Source: Polytrichum commune (lineage: Eukaryota > Streptophyta > Polytrichopsida > Polytrichales > Polytrichaceae). From it: a stretch of 64,000 bases of DNA. Each line of letters starts with the position of its first letter. The stretch's first letter is position 1. The position numbers and the translations under genes were made by a program. Below the pieces are notes generated by a model. It was not told where the DNA came from, ran no database searches, and was given only the letters and a program-made list of their open reading frames with translations. Location: positions 620,001 through 684,000 of the forward strand of contig OX485804.1 in assembly GCA_950295325.1 (NCBI GenBank). Direction: 5' to 3'. Positions 22,680 through 33,375 of this stretch are shown piece after piece.

Positions 22680-23340
22680 GACAGACAACATTTCGATGGG
22701 TAAGCTCTGAATAAAGACAGCTGCAGACATAAGCATTTCGATGGGTAAGCTCTGAATTAAGACAACTGCAGAAATAAGCATTTCGATGGGTAAGCTTTGA
22801 TCAAGACAGTTGCAGAAATAAACATTACAGACTGCAGAAATAAGCATTTCGATGGGTAAGCTCTGAATCAAGACAAACTGCAAAAATAAGCATTACAGAC
22901 TGCAGAAATAAACATTTCGATGGGTAAGCTCTGAATCAAGACAGCCTGCAGAAATAAGCATTTCGATGGGTACCTCTGAATCAAAACAGACTGCAGAAAT
23001 AAGCATTTCGATCTACAGAAATAAGCATTTCGATGGGTACCTCTGAATCAAAACAGACTGCAGAAATAAACATTTCGATGGGTAAGGGCTGAATCAAGAC
23101 AGACTGCAGAAATAAGCATTTCGATGGGTATCTTTGAATCAAAACAGACTGCAGAAATAAGCATTTCAATGGGTACCTCTGAATAAAAACAAACTGCAAA
23201 AATAAGCATTTCGATGGGTAAGGGCTGAATCAAGACAAACTAAAGAAATAAGCATTTCGATGGGTAAGCTCTGAATCAAGACAAACTAAAGAAATAAGCA
23301 TTTCGATGGGTAAGCTCTGAATCAAGACAAAATTAAGGTC
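22680..23340. repeat. Minisatellite inside the hAT element
   Basis: About 13-14 imperfect units of roughly 45-60 bp are anchored on GCATTTCGATGGGTA, followed by CTCTGAATCAAGACA or a variant and CTGCAGAAATAA. Unit length varies because some units lack part of the sequence. It lies between the transposase 5' end and the right terminus. Confidence 0.9.
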
Positions 23341-23777
23341 GCAAAGGCTAGCACAAACTCCTCTTCGCAGTGTCGCACCCAAATGAAGATGAATCTAGCA
23401 GAAGCGGAAGAGCAGTACAGAGAGCACTCAACACGGACGCATACACCTCAAGCTTGCCAAACATGGAAGGTTTTCTAAGAAACTCCCTACCAAACTCATT
23501 TGAATTAAAGGATAACTCTATTACCCTAGTAAAAATTTCCGCCCTATCCCTAATCCCTTCGGCTACTTGCCTAAAATTTAAAAATTGGCTCGGTAAATAT
23601 CCTAAAATATGATGCCTCAACCGGCTATATTGCCGATATTTTCTCATTTCAACCGGTCAATTTCCGATCTTTCTAATTTTAAGTCGGTACCTCGTCCGAA
23701 TCATTGCAAACTCATTCGGAAATCTTCAAAAAATTTCGGCTAGCTCGTAACTAAAGTTCGGTACTCCCCGTTCATTG

Positions 23778-24319
23778 CTTGGGACGACCAGTGGACACTT
23801 TCTTTTGGGCTCTCACAATTTCATAGTCACGGCTCTTGGCTCGTGTGTGAGGTGGCCCTAACAACAGAGGCTGCCCCAAAAGGATCCCAAAAGGAGAGTA
23901 TCGAGGGGTGATTCTCGTTCCGCAAGAGACACAGGAGACACCCATCAATGCTCATGCGTTGTTTGTCAATCCCATCAGATTCCAACTTCTCAAAGAACGC
24001 CACCACTCGAGGATCCATTAAGTACGTACTGTCATCTGCAGCACGAAATCAATTTCATTTCATGCATCCCGTGGGCAGCCAGCCAGGGGAGATACAAGTA
24101 TGTCAGCGTTTCATGCGTAAAGCCAAGGTTGTGCGTGCCCCTTGGCCCGCCCTGCACCAGATTAGTTGACGGCACCCAAGGGGGCTTCAGATGCAGATGC
24201 TACTTGAATCCACCCATCAACAGTGCACGATCCGGTGTCTCCCTCACCGCTCATTAGTTGGAGGTGACGATCGTTTCATATTGCGGAGATGTAATTGATG
24301 CATCGATTCATTTGATACA
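23778..24319. repeat. Upstream block of kinase loci, copy 2 (right part)
   Basis: Sequence resumes the match to the first copy at 990-1301 and, after skipping the 554-bp segment, 1856-2092. It leads directly into the conserved leader of the tandem-kinase gene. Confidence 0.8.
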
Positions 24320-24650
24320 CCTGCTTGCGGCGGTAGCGTTATCCTCTCAATGTTTTCTCTCTTGCTGCCACTAGGTGAAACGTCGCGGGCAATGTTGATG
24401 ACGTATTCGATACAGGTTGCAACTCGCAAGGGTTTGGAATTCTAGTCAGCTTCGTTCTATGGCCTCCTGGACAGGGCCAGGTATGTACTCTTATTTCTGC
24501 ACAATAGTTGCAATCTATTTGAGTTTCCGACGAGAACGTCATAGCAGATTATTAGTTTGATGAGGATACGTTATTGATATGGTGCTCCAGATGTTTCTAG
24601 AAGGTGGTCCCATAGGATTTAAGAAGAAAGAGGCGGAACTAATGATATGC
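24320..24650 (+). promoter_or_regulatory. Conserved kinase-gene leader with splice donor (copy A2)
   Basis: It is the same leader as at 2093 and 55210, with GGGCCAG followed by GTATGT at 24481. Further downstream an acceptor-like TTCTGTGCAG ends at 25400 and a donor-like GTGAGTTCC starts at 25484, so a second small leader exon (25401-25483) is plausible before the start codon at 25669. The transcription start is not identified. Confidence 0.45.
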
Positions 24651-25668
24651 ACTTCAAACTCCTTATGGTGGTCATGGTGTCACTGGATTCAATATCAAAA
24701 TTTTGACAATGTATAAGTGGACCATCTAAAGAATCCTCACTATGTTCAACCGGTAAACATGGCGCCGCTGCCTAATCAGTTTAGAACAGGTGCGGCCGAC
24801 TTTGAGGGAAGGCAGTGACTCCTATCGATTCCAAGACGAACTTACCCTCCCAGATACAGCTTATAGCCATAGCCACATTTTGCTTCTTGTAAAGCTCGCA
24901 GGTTGATGTTACATGAGGGTCATTGGTGAGCCTTTTGATATTTTGTCTAGATTCTGAGAATTTCATGGTGATTGTGGTTATTTGGATGCCAGAGGTGTCG
25001 GATGGGGTTGTTGAAAAGGCCTTGGAGGGATAATCTGGACGTGCAAAAGGAATCAATTGTCTGGCTACTAGGATTCTAATTATATGTGGAAGACTGTGTG
25101 GTTGCCGAGCTGATGCTCTGAGCTGTGACCCGACTAGCAAATTCGAAAGGTATGCGCCTTAACTGTCATAGGTGTCAAAATCTCTAGCTACGAACAGAAA
25201 CTTCAGATATATGAAGCTGGTTGTGCTGCTTTAACCATCCAACGGAGGCATGGCCTGTCCGTGATCCTCTCATCGTCCCAGTCTTTCGTAGTTACTTCAA
25301 ATTCACTCTTCCAAGTTCAAGAAAGTTTCAAACGCAGAAGTGATTCTACAACACATAATTTGGTCATGACTGACTCCTTGATCGATGCTGTTCTGTGCAG
25401 ACAAGGGATCACTCCAAGAAATGATTTCCACTTTCAATGTGTGACATGCTTCTTCATGATGTTATTACGTCCATGTGAATCCTGGTGAGTTCCTTCTGTA
25501 ATTATAGTGCTGGAACAAATTGCCCGACACTCTTGAGCATTGACCCACACTCTGCAAGGTTTTGAAGGTTTGCTAGTGTAAATAACAAGCTTGACTTGGT
25601 GGTTATGTGGTGAAGATAGAAACAGGTATGCGGGAGATTGTGCATCTCCAAGGTTGTGTTGAAGGGGC

Positions 25669-28600
25669 ATGGCCATGGCTAGCGCCGTATTTGCGACAAG
25701 TGGTGTTGGTGAAACCTCCTCGCCCACAGAAACAGATTACCTCACAACCTCGATCCAGTCATGTGTGCAAGGTATCGAAGCCCAACTTGTAGGTCATAAA
25801 TCTCTGCTAAACGGGAGGCAATGTCTGGATCTCTGTACAAAACTTGTCAAGACCGTCGAGAATGTTCAGAAACTAGTTTCACATTCTCAGGTAGCATCTG
25901 GAAGAAATGAAACCTTGCGACCAGCCTTGGAGAACTTGCATAGAATCTTGGAGAAGGCGAGGTTTCTTATCAACGGGTGCTCTGAAGTAGATTGTAAAGC
26001 GTTGATATTTCAGATGCAAAATGAAGAGGCCTTTCGAGAGATTTTGTATGAGGTAGGCTTGTGTTACAATGCCATCTACGAGCAAGCCAAACATATGGTA
26101 CAATCGGAAGGGAGGATTCTTGGAGTGGAAGATCTCCGTGAGTCGAGTTCTACATTTGTGCCGGCACTGGAAAGAGAGGTTCTCGAAGATCAACACACAC
26201 TGCAGACAATACTTGAGAATCTTGTCAGGAGTCCATCAAATGACACAAAGATTCAATGCCTTGCAAAGTACTTGTTGGACAATCTGAAATTCATATGCGA
26301 ATATAGCGGGGGGAACAGAGTGGCCCGCTCGATGATGTCTAATGCGGTGATGTGGGTGACCGAAACAGAAACGCAAGGTACTTGGAATACCAAAGGCTTC
26401 GTTGGAAATGGAGCAGGGGCTAAAGGTGTTTTGGACACTGAATGGCTTGGAATCCCCTGTGCCAAGAAGATTTTCAAAGCTCACAACTCAGAGTATGCCG
26501 ATTTTTTGGGACTCCAAGGGACTCTTGGCTATTTGGCAAATATCCCAAATTTGTTTGGCTTCCAATCTATAAAGAAGGAGCTTCGCAGCCAATTGGAGGA
26601 TTTTACTTTTCGGAAGGAAGTGGCACTCCTGGCACGCCTCAATCATCCGAATGTTGTCAAGTTCTTCTGTTGTGGTAGTGATTCAAAAGATGAATGTTTC
26701 ATTGGGATGGAGCTTATGGAGATGGACCTGTCTTCCTTGATTAGAAGGCGTGAAGGAAAGCTGTTTGCGATTGAAGTGGCACTGGACATCATTTTGCAAA
26801 TTGCGTGTGGGATGCTCTATCTTCATGATCGAGGGATTGCACATCGAGACCTTAAACCTTTGAACGTGGTAATCAGCAAAGTTCCTAACTCTCCACATGT
26901 TGTTGAAAATTTCTGTGTGAAGTTAATTGACTTTGGTTTGTCAAAGGCTAAGGTACAAGCCTCCATGTCCAGTACAGTATCAATCCCGAACTGTGGCACC
27001 GTAACATATAGAGCTCCAGAGGTGTTTTCCAAGGCACATGAGCACGTTCCGCGTGGAGGTGAACAGAAGGTGAATTGGTTCAAGGCGGATGTATACAGTT
27101 TTGCTTTGACATGCTCAGTGATTCTGTCCTTGAAGAAACCCTTTGAAGGGCGGTACCTTGAAGACGGGGAGGAGGATGGGCGGTACCTGGAGTTAATAAA
27201 TGGTACTCGGCCAGAGATTCCCTCAAGCTGCCCTAAAGAGTTGGATGCACTTTTGAAGGAATGTTGGGAGACAAATCCTGAAAGAAGACCCCATTTCTCA
27301 ACCATTTGCATGAGGCTTGAGAAGTACAAGCATGGTCTTTTAAGAAGCCTATCTACTTCTATGGATGAAGGTTTGGAGGAGGTGAAATATGATGCAAGAA
27401 GTGATTGCACCGCATGCATTGAGAGGCTCCTTGAGGAGCGTTCTCGACATCGGAGTTCTATTAAGGATCTTGCCACAAATTCATCTGCTGTCGAAGCTGA
27501 GGTAATCATAAAGGCAATCATGATGATACCCTACTATGTGGGTCGTGGAATCCTGTTGAATGGATGGCAATTGTCCTCAAACCTGCCAAGCTGGTTTAGA
27601 CGGTGGTACAAATCTGTTGGAGCTGCTGCTCATCGTTCTTCTCTTGAAGCAGAGTACTCAAGTCTTGAACATGATTACTTGTTACTCTCCGTGCAATGTG
27701 CGAAAGATATTGCACAGGTTCAACGTGTTGGTTACGAAACTCTGCTAAACGGAAAGCAATGTCAGCATTTATCTTCGGTGATTGTGAAATGCGTTGAGAA
27801 CATTCATAGACTAGTGTCAGATTTTGGAGCATCGAGAGCGGAATCCTTTCGACCAGGATTGTGGAACTTCTACATAATCTCGGAGAAGTTGAGAAGGCTC
27901 GTGAATCAGTGCTGTGAAGCAGATTGGTGTAGAGCAGCCGTTTTCCAGATTCGGAATGAAGTGGCCTTGCGAGAGATCTTGGTGGACATAGAATTCGGTT
28001 ACAATGCGATTTTCGACGAAGCCAAGAGTATGAGTGATCAGGAAGGGAAGACTTCTGAAGTAGAAGTGCTTCGCCGGTCTTCAACATTTTCCCTCGTATC
28101 GGAGGGTGAGATTTTTGAAGATCGTTGTAGCGTGAAGAAGAGACTCGAGAACATGGTGGAAAGTGCCGGCTCTTCAGATGAGCATAAGCAATGCCTTGCA
28201 AGATACTTGTTGGGCAGATTGGGATTCATATATGAAGAGCATCATTTAGAAATATTTGCATCTATAAAGGAACTTGAGGACTTGGTTAATAGTACCGCGT
28301 CATCAAAAAACCTGGACCAGTTGGATCTTTGTGTATCTGCATTGCCTTATTTAGAACATCGGTCAAAACTGTGGAATAAAATTTACGATTTGTCCAAAGG
28401 CATCGGCTATTTAGAAGTGGGAAAACCACACTTTGCAAGTTCCTTGTTGCAGGGATTACAAGAAGAGCTTGTCACGCATCTGAGTGAAGCAACATTTTGG
28501 GTGACTAAGAAGGAACCGCCAGGGACGTGGACACACGAAGGTAGAATTATTTCACAATCTTCTGCTGGAATTGTAATGTCTACCAAATGGCTTGGAATCC

Positions 28601-29355
28601 CCTGTGCCAAGAAATTTGTGTCTTCGGAGAATGCACATTATCAGTTTTGGAAACCTGCAAAAGTAATGGCACGTCTGCACCATCCGAATATTATTAAAGT
28701 CTTCTGTTGTGGCAAAGACGAACGAGAAGGGCATTATTTCATTGGGATGGAACTTATGGAGACGGACTTGTCTGATTGTATCAGAAGTCGCGAAGGGAGG
28801 CCATTTCCAATCGTTGTAGCACTTGACATTATTGTGCAAATAGCGCGTGGGATGCGGTATCTGCATAGTCAGGGCATTGCACATCGGGATCTCAAGCCAG
28901 GAAATGTGCTCATCAGCAGAGCACTTAACACCACAGAGCTTGGCGACACTTTCTGTGTGAAGGTCTCTGGTTTTGTCATTTGCAAGGCAAACGTGGAAGC
29001 CTCTAAGGCCGAAGTACCAACAGGCAAGGCCGTTAATGGCACCGCCGGTTATCTGGCTCCAGAGGTGTACGCTAGAAGAGCTTTACCATTGAAACCGTTC
29101 AAGGCGGACATTTTCAGCTTCGCGATGACTTCCTCAGATATATTATCCTTCAAACGACCCCCTGCTTTGGTGTCCGGGAAACTCCTCAGAGACTATGTAG
29201 GAGCGATAGATGCGGGTGTGAGGCCCGAGATCGCATCAAGGTGCCCCAAAGAGTTGGTTGCTCTTCTGAAAGAGTGTTGGGATGCAAACCCCGAGTTACG
29301 CCCCGACTTTGATGCCGTTTGTACAAGGTTACAGAAGATTGTTCTGTGTCACTGA
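25669..29355 (+). CDS. Tandem kinase-pseudokinase protein with duplicated LNGxQC domains
   Basis: The single 1228-codon frame is an internal duplication of one unit, helical domain then TKL-type kinase. Unit 1: LNGRQC at 47-52; kinase with loop GNGAGAKGV, K267, E317, HRD D394, DFG D421, APE, all present. Unit 2: LNGKQC at 693-698; kinase with K982 and HRD D1074 kept, but the glycine loop reads ISQSSAGIV, the helix-C Glu is P996 and DFG is replaced by GFV (1101-1103). Kinase 2 is thus a predicted pseudokinase. Kinase 1 also has an insertion of about 33 residues between its Lys and Glu. An active kinase followed by a pseudokinase is the layout of plant tandem kinase proteins, several of which are cereal rust- and mildew-resistance proteins. 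The helical domain resembles the DUF1221/MLKL-like bundle N-terminal to plant TKL kinases. Start ATG at 25669 is shared with the truncated copy at 3438. Likely cytosolic or membrane-peripheral; no signal peptide seen. Confidence 0.9.
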   Translation: MAMASAVFATSGVGETSSPTETDYLTTSIQSCVQGIEAQLVGHKSLLNGRQCLDLCTKLVKTVENVQKLVSHSQVASGRNETLRPALENLHRILEKARFLINGCSEVDCKALIFQMQNEEAFREILYEVGLCYNAIYEQAKHMVQSEGRILGVEDLRESSSTFVPALEREVLEDQHTLQTILENLVRSPSNDTKIQCLAKYLLDNLKFICEYSGGNRVARSMMSNAVMWVTETETQGTWNTKGFVGNGAGAKGVLDTEWLGIPCAKKIFKAHNSEYADFLGLQGTLGYLANIPNLFGFQSIKKELRSQLEDFTFRKEVALLARLNHPNVVKFFCCGSDSKDECFIGMELMEMDLSSLIRRREGKLFAIEVALDIILQIACGMLYLHDRGIAHRDLKPLNVVISKVPNSPHVVENFCVKLIDFGLSKAKVQASMSSTVSIPNCGTVTYRAPEVFSKAHEHVPRGGEQKVNWFKADVYSFALTCSVILSLKKPFEGRYLEDGEEDGRYLELINGTRPEIPSSCPKELDALLKECWETNPERRPHFSTICMRLEKYKHGLLRSLSTSMDEGLEEVKYDARSDCTACIERLLEERSRHRSSIKDLATNSSAVEAEVIIKAIMMIPYYVGRGILLNGWQLSSNLPSWFRRWYKSVGAAAHRSSLEAEYSSLEHDYLLLSVQCAKDIAQVQRVGYETLLNGKQCQHLSSVIVKCVENIHRLVSDFGASRAESFRPGLWNFYIISEKLRRLVNQCCEADWCRAAVFQIRNEVALREILVDIEFGYNAIFDEAKSMSDQEGKTSEVEVLRRSSTFSLVSEGEIFEDRCSVKKRLENMVESAGSSDEHKQCLARYLLGRLGFIYEEHHLEIFASIKELEDLVNSTASSKNLDQLDLCVSALPYLEHRSKLWNKIYDLSKGIGYLEVGKPHFASSLLQGLQEELVTHLSEATFWVTKKEPPGTWTHEGRIISQSSAGIVMSTKWLGIPCAKKFVSSENAHYQFWKPAKVMARLHHPNIIKVFCCGKDEREGHYFIGMELMETDLSDCIRSREGRPFPIVVALDIIVQIARGMRYLHSQGIAHRDLKPGNVLISRALNTTELGDTFCVKVSGFVICKANVEASKAEVPTGKAVNGTAGYLAPEVYARRALPLKPFKADIFSFAMTSSDILSFKRPPALVSGKLLRDYVGAIDAGVRPEIASRCPKELVALLKECWDANPELRPDFDAVCTRLQKIVLCH

Positions 29356-30760
29356 AGGTTCACGGCATGTGAATTTTGATCAATGTGCAATGAAACTCAC
29401 AGGCGCATGGGCACCATCGCACTCACCAATGCAGCAATCAGGTATATCATTATTGTACTTATTCGTGTGCCATAACTAGGATCTTGAAGGATTTTACCTG
29501 AATTTGCTTGGACTCCTGTTCAATGTCGAAGTTAATATTAGAATATGTTGTGATTATTGCACGAGTGTAGTATCGTTGTGAGAGCTCAAACCCTAGAGAG
29601 AGCTCAAAATGTATCCAGTACAATTACTTTGGGATAGTGTAACCTTGGAGTTACAGTGCAAATGCTGCACGAAATACTGTAGTTAGTGTCATATGGTAAT
29701 TTATGTCACTGTGGTAACTTTCCTAATGACACTCCTCTCGAATAAGTTTTATAAGTATGGACTGTCATCCCAACTTACCTTTAGTTCATCCACAATTAGT
29801 GAAACATTTTCATGAAATGAAATGAAATTGAATTTGAAGTCCGGGAAGTTGAAAAGGCTAATGGGATTAAAAGTACATCATGATGGGTTCCAACCAGCTA
29901 ATTCTGTAGAAGGGCGGAGTGCAGTAGCCTCCGTGAAGCTAATGTTAACTTGTTGGTCTAATTGAAAGGAAGACTTGAGGCTCCTTGAAAATATGTTCTC
30001 AAATATGTTATGGAAACTTATCTCTAATGGGGTTGTGTAGGGGACATTCCAACATGGAATGTGCCATGTTTTCAACTGCATTATAGGAGAAAAAGTGGCA
30101 TAGTCTAGCATCTCTAGAGATAGGGATAATTGTCCATCGTCTGTTTTCAATGACAAGTCTAGGGAATATTCCCCACATTCAGACCGAATGTGGAAAATAC
30201 AGGGAATATTCCTTAGAATACAGTCAGTCCTTGCAGAACACTATTATTGATCTGAATAATGTTATGAAGAACTTTCTAAACTCAGAGACTAATTAAATTT
30301 TCTTTCAGAGTGATCACTAAAAAATAAAAATGTAAACTCATTTTAAATAGTATTGATGAGAGTGTTCAATATGATTGACTAAAATCATATCTGTGCCAAC
30401 AGAGTGATGGAAAATTGAAAGCATTAGAATAGGATCTTGAAGTAGACAAACTATCGAAATCTTTCTTTAGGTGTAAGCAAAAAAATCATCGATTGGGAAC
30501 ATCTAGTCCGTTTATGAATTTTTATGATCATGAAGTTTTTTTTTGTAAGTGATAGACAATTTTAGAAGTTACTCTAATTATCATTACCATGAAACTTGTT
30601 GTGATTATAAAGTTAGAAATAATTTATCCCAATGTAAAAAAGGAATCAAATGGGAGTAAAAATCTATCTAAAATTTGACATAACTTCATCAAAGCAGTAT
30701 AACATTCAAATTGGTTATTGCTATAATTCTCATCATTTTGACAGTTAGTAAAACCTTAGT
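29356..30760. other. Intergenic region downstream of the tandem kinase
   Basis: No gene is recognised. The segment includes the 3' flank of the tandem-kinase gene, a partial MITE-like piece (29665-29810) and a small hairpin flanked by a direct repeat at 30161-30212. The rest is AT-rich. Confidence 0.5.
29665..29810. mobile_element. Partial or decayed copy of the TTTAGTGTCA MITE family
   Basis: TTAGTGTCATATGGTAATTT, the following CACTGTGGTAAC, and GAATAAGTTTTATAAGTAT match the left half of the element at 32130 and the element at 61774. The right end was not found, so this may be a truncated copy. Confidence 0.4.
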
Positions 30761-31029
30761 GTTCACAATTCTAGCCATTCTACTCCCAAAGTCAAGGAGG
30801 TGGGCCCACAAAGCACAAAGGGGATCAGTTCTAGGCATGAAGGGGGTCGGTACCCGGGATGCAAGGTGACGGTTTTGCAACTGAACCGGGTGGGATCATG
30901 GAGGTGGCTTTGTGCAGGATTCCTAGTTGGGCTTTGATCTAGCTTGGGTCTAGTACCCAACTATGTTGTGTTGGTTCTAGGCAACGAAAGTGGGGGTCCT
31001 CATCATATGATGGCTCTTGATTCTTGAAG

Positions 31030-31975
31030 TAACAGATCTTCGCGTGTTTCCAACATTTTTTCCCTCCATTAAACAAGTACCGTTCTTGAAGATCAACAAA
31101 CACTTCAGGGGAAACTCAAGGAATTGGACAGAAGCGTAGGCTCTTCAGGGAAACAGTTTCCTTGCAAGATGGTACTTGCTGTGCGAGCTAAAATGCATAT
31201 TCAAGAGTTGCACATGTGAAGGCCTGGGCATGTGTGGTGCTATAGTGTTGGCCCGGAGTTGGCGAATGAAGCAGGTCAGCTGCATTGGAATTTTAAAGCT
31301 TTCATCAGCTATGGATCAGGTGGAACCAGTGTTATGAGAAAGAAAATGGCAAGGGGAACCCCTGTGCAGTTAAATAGAAAGAAATGCACATACCTTGACG
31401 ACAATGACAATTTCCCTGTGATCAGAACCACTTCTGGCACCCGGATTCTATTGCAATATTCTTCTGTTGTCACAAGGACTTAGAGAAGCAGCAGCATTCT
31501 TTCATTGCGATGGAGGTTGGTGATCATGGAGATGAGCTTGCATTGATCAATCATGAAAAGGAGATCTGTAGATTTTCCTGAGATACCAGGGGGCCTCATT
31601 CTGCAACGTAGAGCTTGACATGGAATGGGGTTACATATGCATGACCTAGGGATTGTACGTACATTGCAACCTGGAGATGCTGAATGTGGTAACTGGTAAC
31701 CAACGAAGCTCTCTGTCCCATAACTCTCAGGCGAATTTGATTGATTTCTGGTTTGTCAGAAGTTTGATCAGCTCTTTTGGGCATTTTTCTGTTCCTCAAT
31801 CCACTTGATGAATGACTTGCTTATCCTACGGCAAGTTTTTGGTCCGCTAATTTTAGGGCGAATTTATCCTCTGGAAAATTTGGGCCTCGATTGTGGAGCA
31901 ACATTCAAACCCTTAATAGAGGCCCATGATTGCAGCCAATTTGGACGAGGCTTGAGAAATACAAATATGTGAGTC
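31030..31975 (+). pseudogene. Decayed kinase pseudogene, duplicated copy 1
   Basis: Recognisable pieces follow the order of the intact kinases. TVLEDQQTLQ corresponds to VLEDQHTLQ in the 25669 protein. TCTTTCATTGCGATGGAG encodes SFIAMEV, matching FIGMEL. A TTGATTGATTTCTGG stretch resembles LIDFG, and AGGCTTGAGAAATACAAATATG matches the 3' end of unit 1 (RLEKYK). Frames shift repeatedly, stops are frequent, and the HRD region is degraded. It is much older than the pseudogene at 14954. Confidence 0.7.
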
Positions 31976-32129
31976 CAGAGCCCCATGCAATGTTTGCAAT
32001 TGTTACCATTAGTTATCTGCTTGGGAATTGGAATTTGCAGGGGAAAGCTAATAATTTGTGAAGTACATAGTTGAATCGTTCAGGACTTGAATATGTAGAT
32101 TGATATTCTTGGAGGGTCTTGGCACAAGT

Positions 32130-32499
32130 ACTCCACTAAATATGACATTTAGTGTCACATGGTATTTAATGCCACTATGGCAACATTTTGGATGACACCT
32201 CCTATGAATAAGTTCACAAATATTGTCATGGATGATGGATGAGTTCATCCATTGGCCAATGCCCTACCTTCTCTTGTCACCAACTTGTGATGAAGTACTG
32301 TCATGGATGATTGTAACTTGGATGAAATAAGTGACAGAAATTGCAATAGTATAAATCTATAATCCCCCAAAACATTTACAAGGGATGACAAATAATGTGG
32401 GTTTAGCATTTAGTGTTGGTGACACTATACGTTGGTTTACAATTAGTATTGAGCAAGACAATTAGAATGGATGACCCTAAACATCATATTTAGCGTAGT
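32130..32499. mobile_element. MITE, TTTAGTGTCA family, copy 1 (370 bp)
   Basis: The ends form an inverted repeat: ACTCCACTAAATATGACATT on the left and, read inward from the right, ACTACGCTAAATATGATGTT. It lacks coding capacity. Related elements sit at 38714-39084, 42320-42625 and 61774-62170. The copy at 38714 results from the surrounding segmental duplication and is not an independent insertion. The superfamily is not clear because a clean target duplication could not be read. Confidence 0.65.
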
Positions 32500-33375
32500 T
32501 CATACACGTTAACAAGAGAGTCACTGCAACAGCCCCACCTTGAGTATTTATTGTGTAAGTGGACCAATGAAGAGGGAGAATCAGCTGCTAGTTGCAGATG
32601 AACCAGTTGAGTTTAAGAAATAACTGGGTGAAGTTCGAGACTTCAAGAATTTACCGATCGTTTTGAAGTAATCTATGGAATATACTTCAAAATAATAAAG
32701 AATAACCAAACAAATCACAACATGTAACCTGTTTCGACAAGTTGGAAAACGTAGGAATTTGACCGGTTATGCCCAATAGTCCCCCTGGACACTGAAGTGG
32801 ACACCTGGTGAGCAAGCCCATCGCTCCCTTGAATTTCACTGGGTGCTCTATGTGGTCTAGTAAATCAATTGAATAGTTGCAGGCAACTTCATTACCTGGA
32901 AATGACTGAGATATGTAGGCAACCCCATGAACAATATGCCTGCCTTCCATCCCCTGTCTGTAAGGTGGATGGGTCTTCAGTGGCTTGTTTTCTTAATTGG
33001 ACTTCTATATTTGATTGGTATGTGGTTCGGTGAGAATCAAAGAGCAAACATCATAGAGACACATTTTTAATGTAGAGTGAACTATGTCTTCAAATATGAG
33101 TAAGTGTTCTACATGCAATAATGAACGTAATTAAGTGGGAGGATCTATGTATCCAATTGAGAAATTTACAAACATGCATTTCCGATAACCATAACTAAAT
33201 CAGGGGAGGTCCAATTTCCATTTTGGTTTTTGTAGATGTTCAATCGTAGATTTGCTAATGCAACATGAGTTTTGTTGTGTAAATCTGAGCGGTAGAAGTT
33301 GGAGAACATGAAAAGTGAGCCAAATACCACCCACATACCTTACCCCCTTTGTACGAGAGTTGTCTTTAAGCTAAT

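Larger units (their letters stand above)
19888..23777 (-). mobile_element. hAT-superfamily DNA transposon, full length, decayed
   Basis: The 3890-bp element is flanked by the 8-bp duplication CTTGGGAC (19880-19887 and 23778-23785). The paralogous empty site survives at 990-997 (CTTAGGAC). Its ends are short imperfect inverted repeats, CAGAGTCCGGGGAGT on the left and CAATGAACGGGGAGT on the right when read inward, 11 of 15 matching. Both ends carry clusters of TTCCGAT/ATTCGG motifs, as usual for hAT subterminal regions. A broken transposase reads leftwards (20307-22548), and a minisatellite fills 22680-23340. It can no longer make a full transposase, though the ends might still be mobilised by a relative. 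Confidence 0.93.
30761..33375. repeat. 2.6-kb segmental duplication, copy 1
   Basis: It matches 37341-39955 in direct orientation at roughly 95% identity by eye, including a kinase pseudogene and a MITE. The start-to-start distance is about 6.58 kb. Neither end carries TG/CA termini or other LTR features, so I read it as a segmental duplication and not as a pair of LTRs. Confidence 0.85.

Noticed and set aside
24781-25140. Minus-strand 119-codon frame upstream of the tandem kinase
   Set aside because: The matching region at 2648-2842 is interrupted, and the segment lies within the probable leader or intron of the plus-strand gene.
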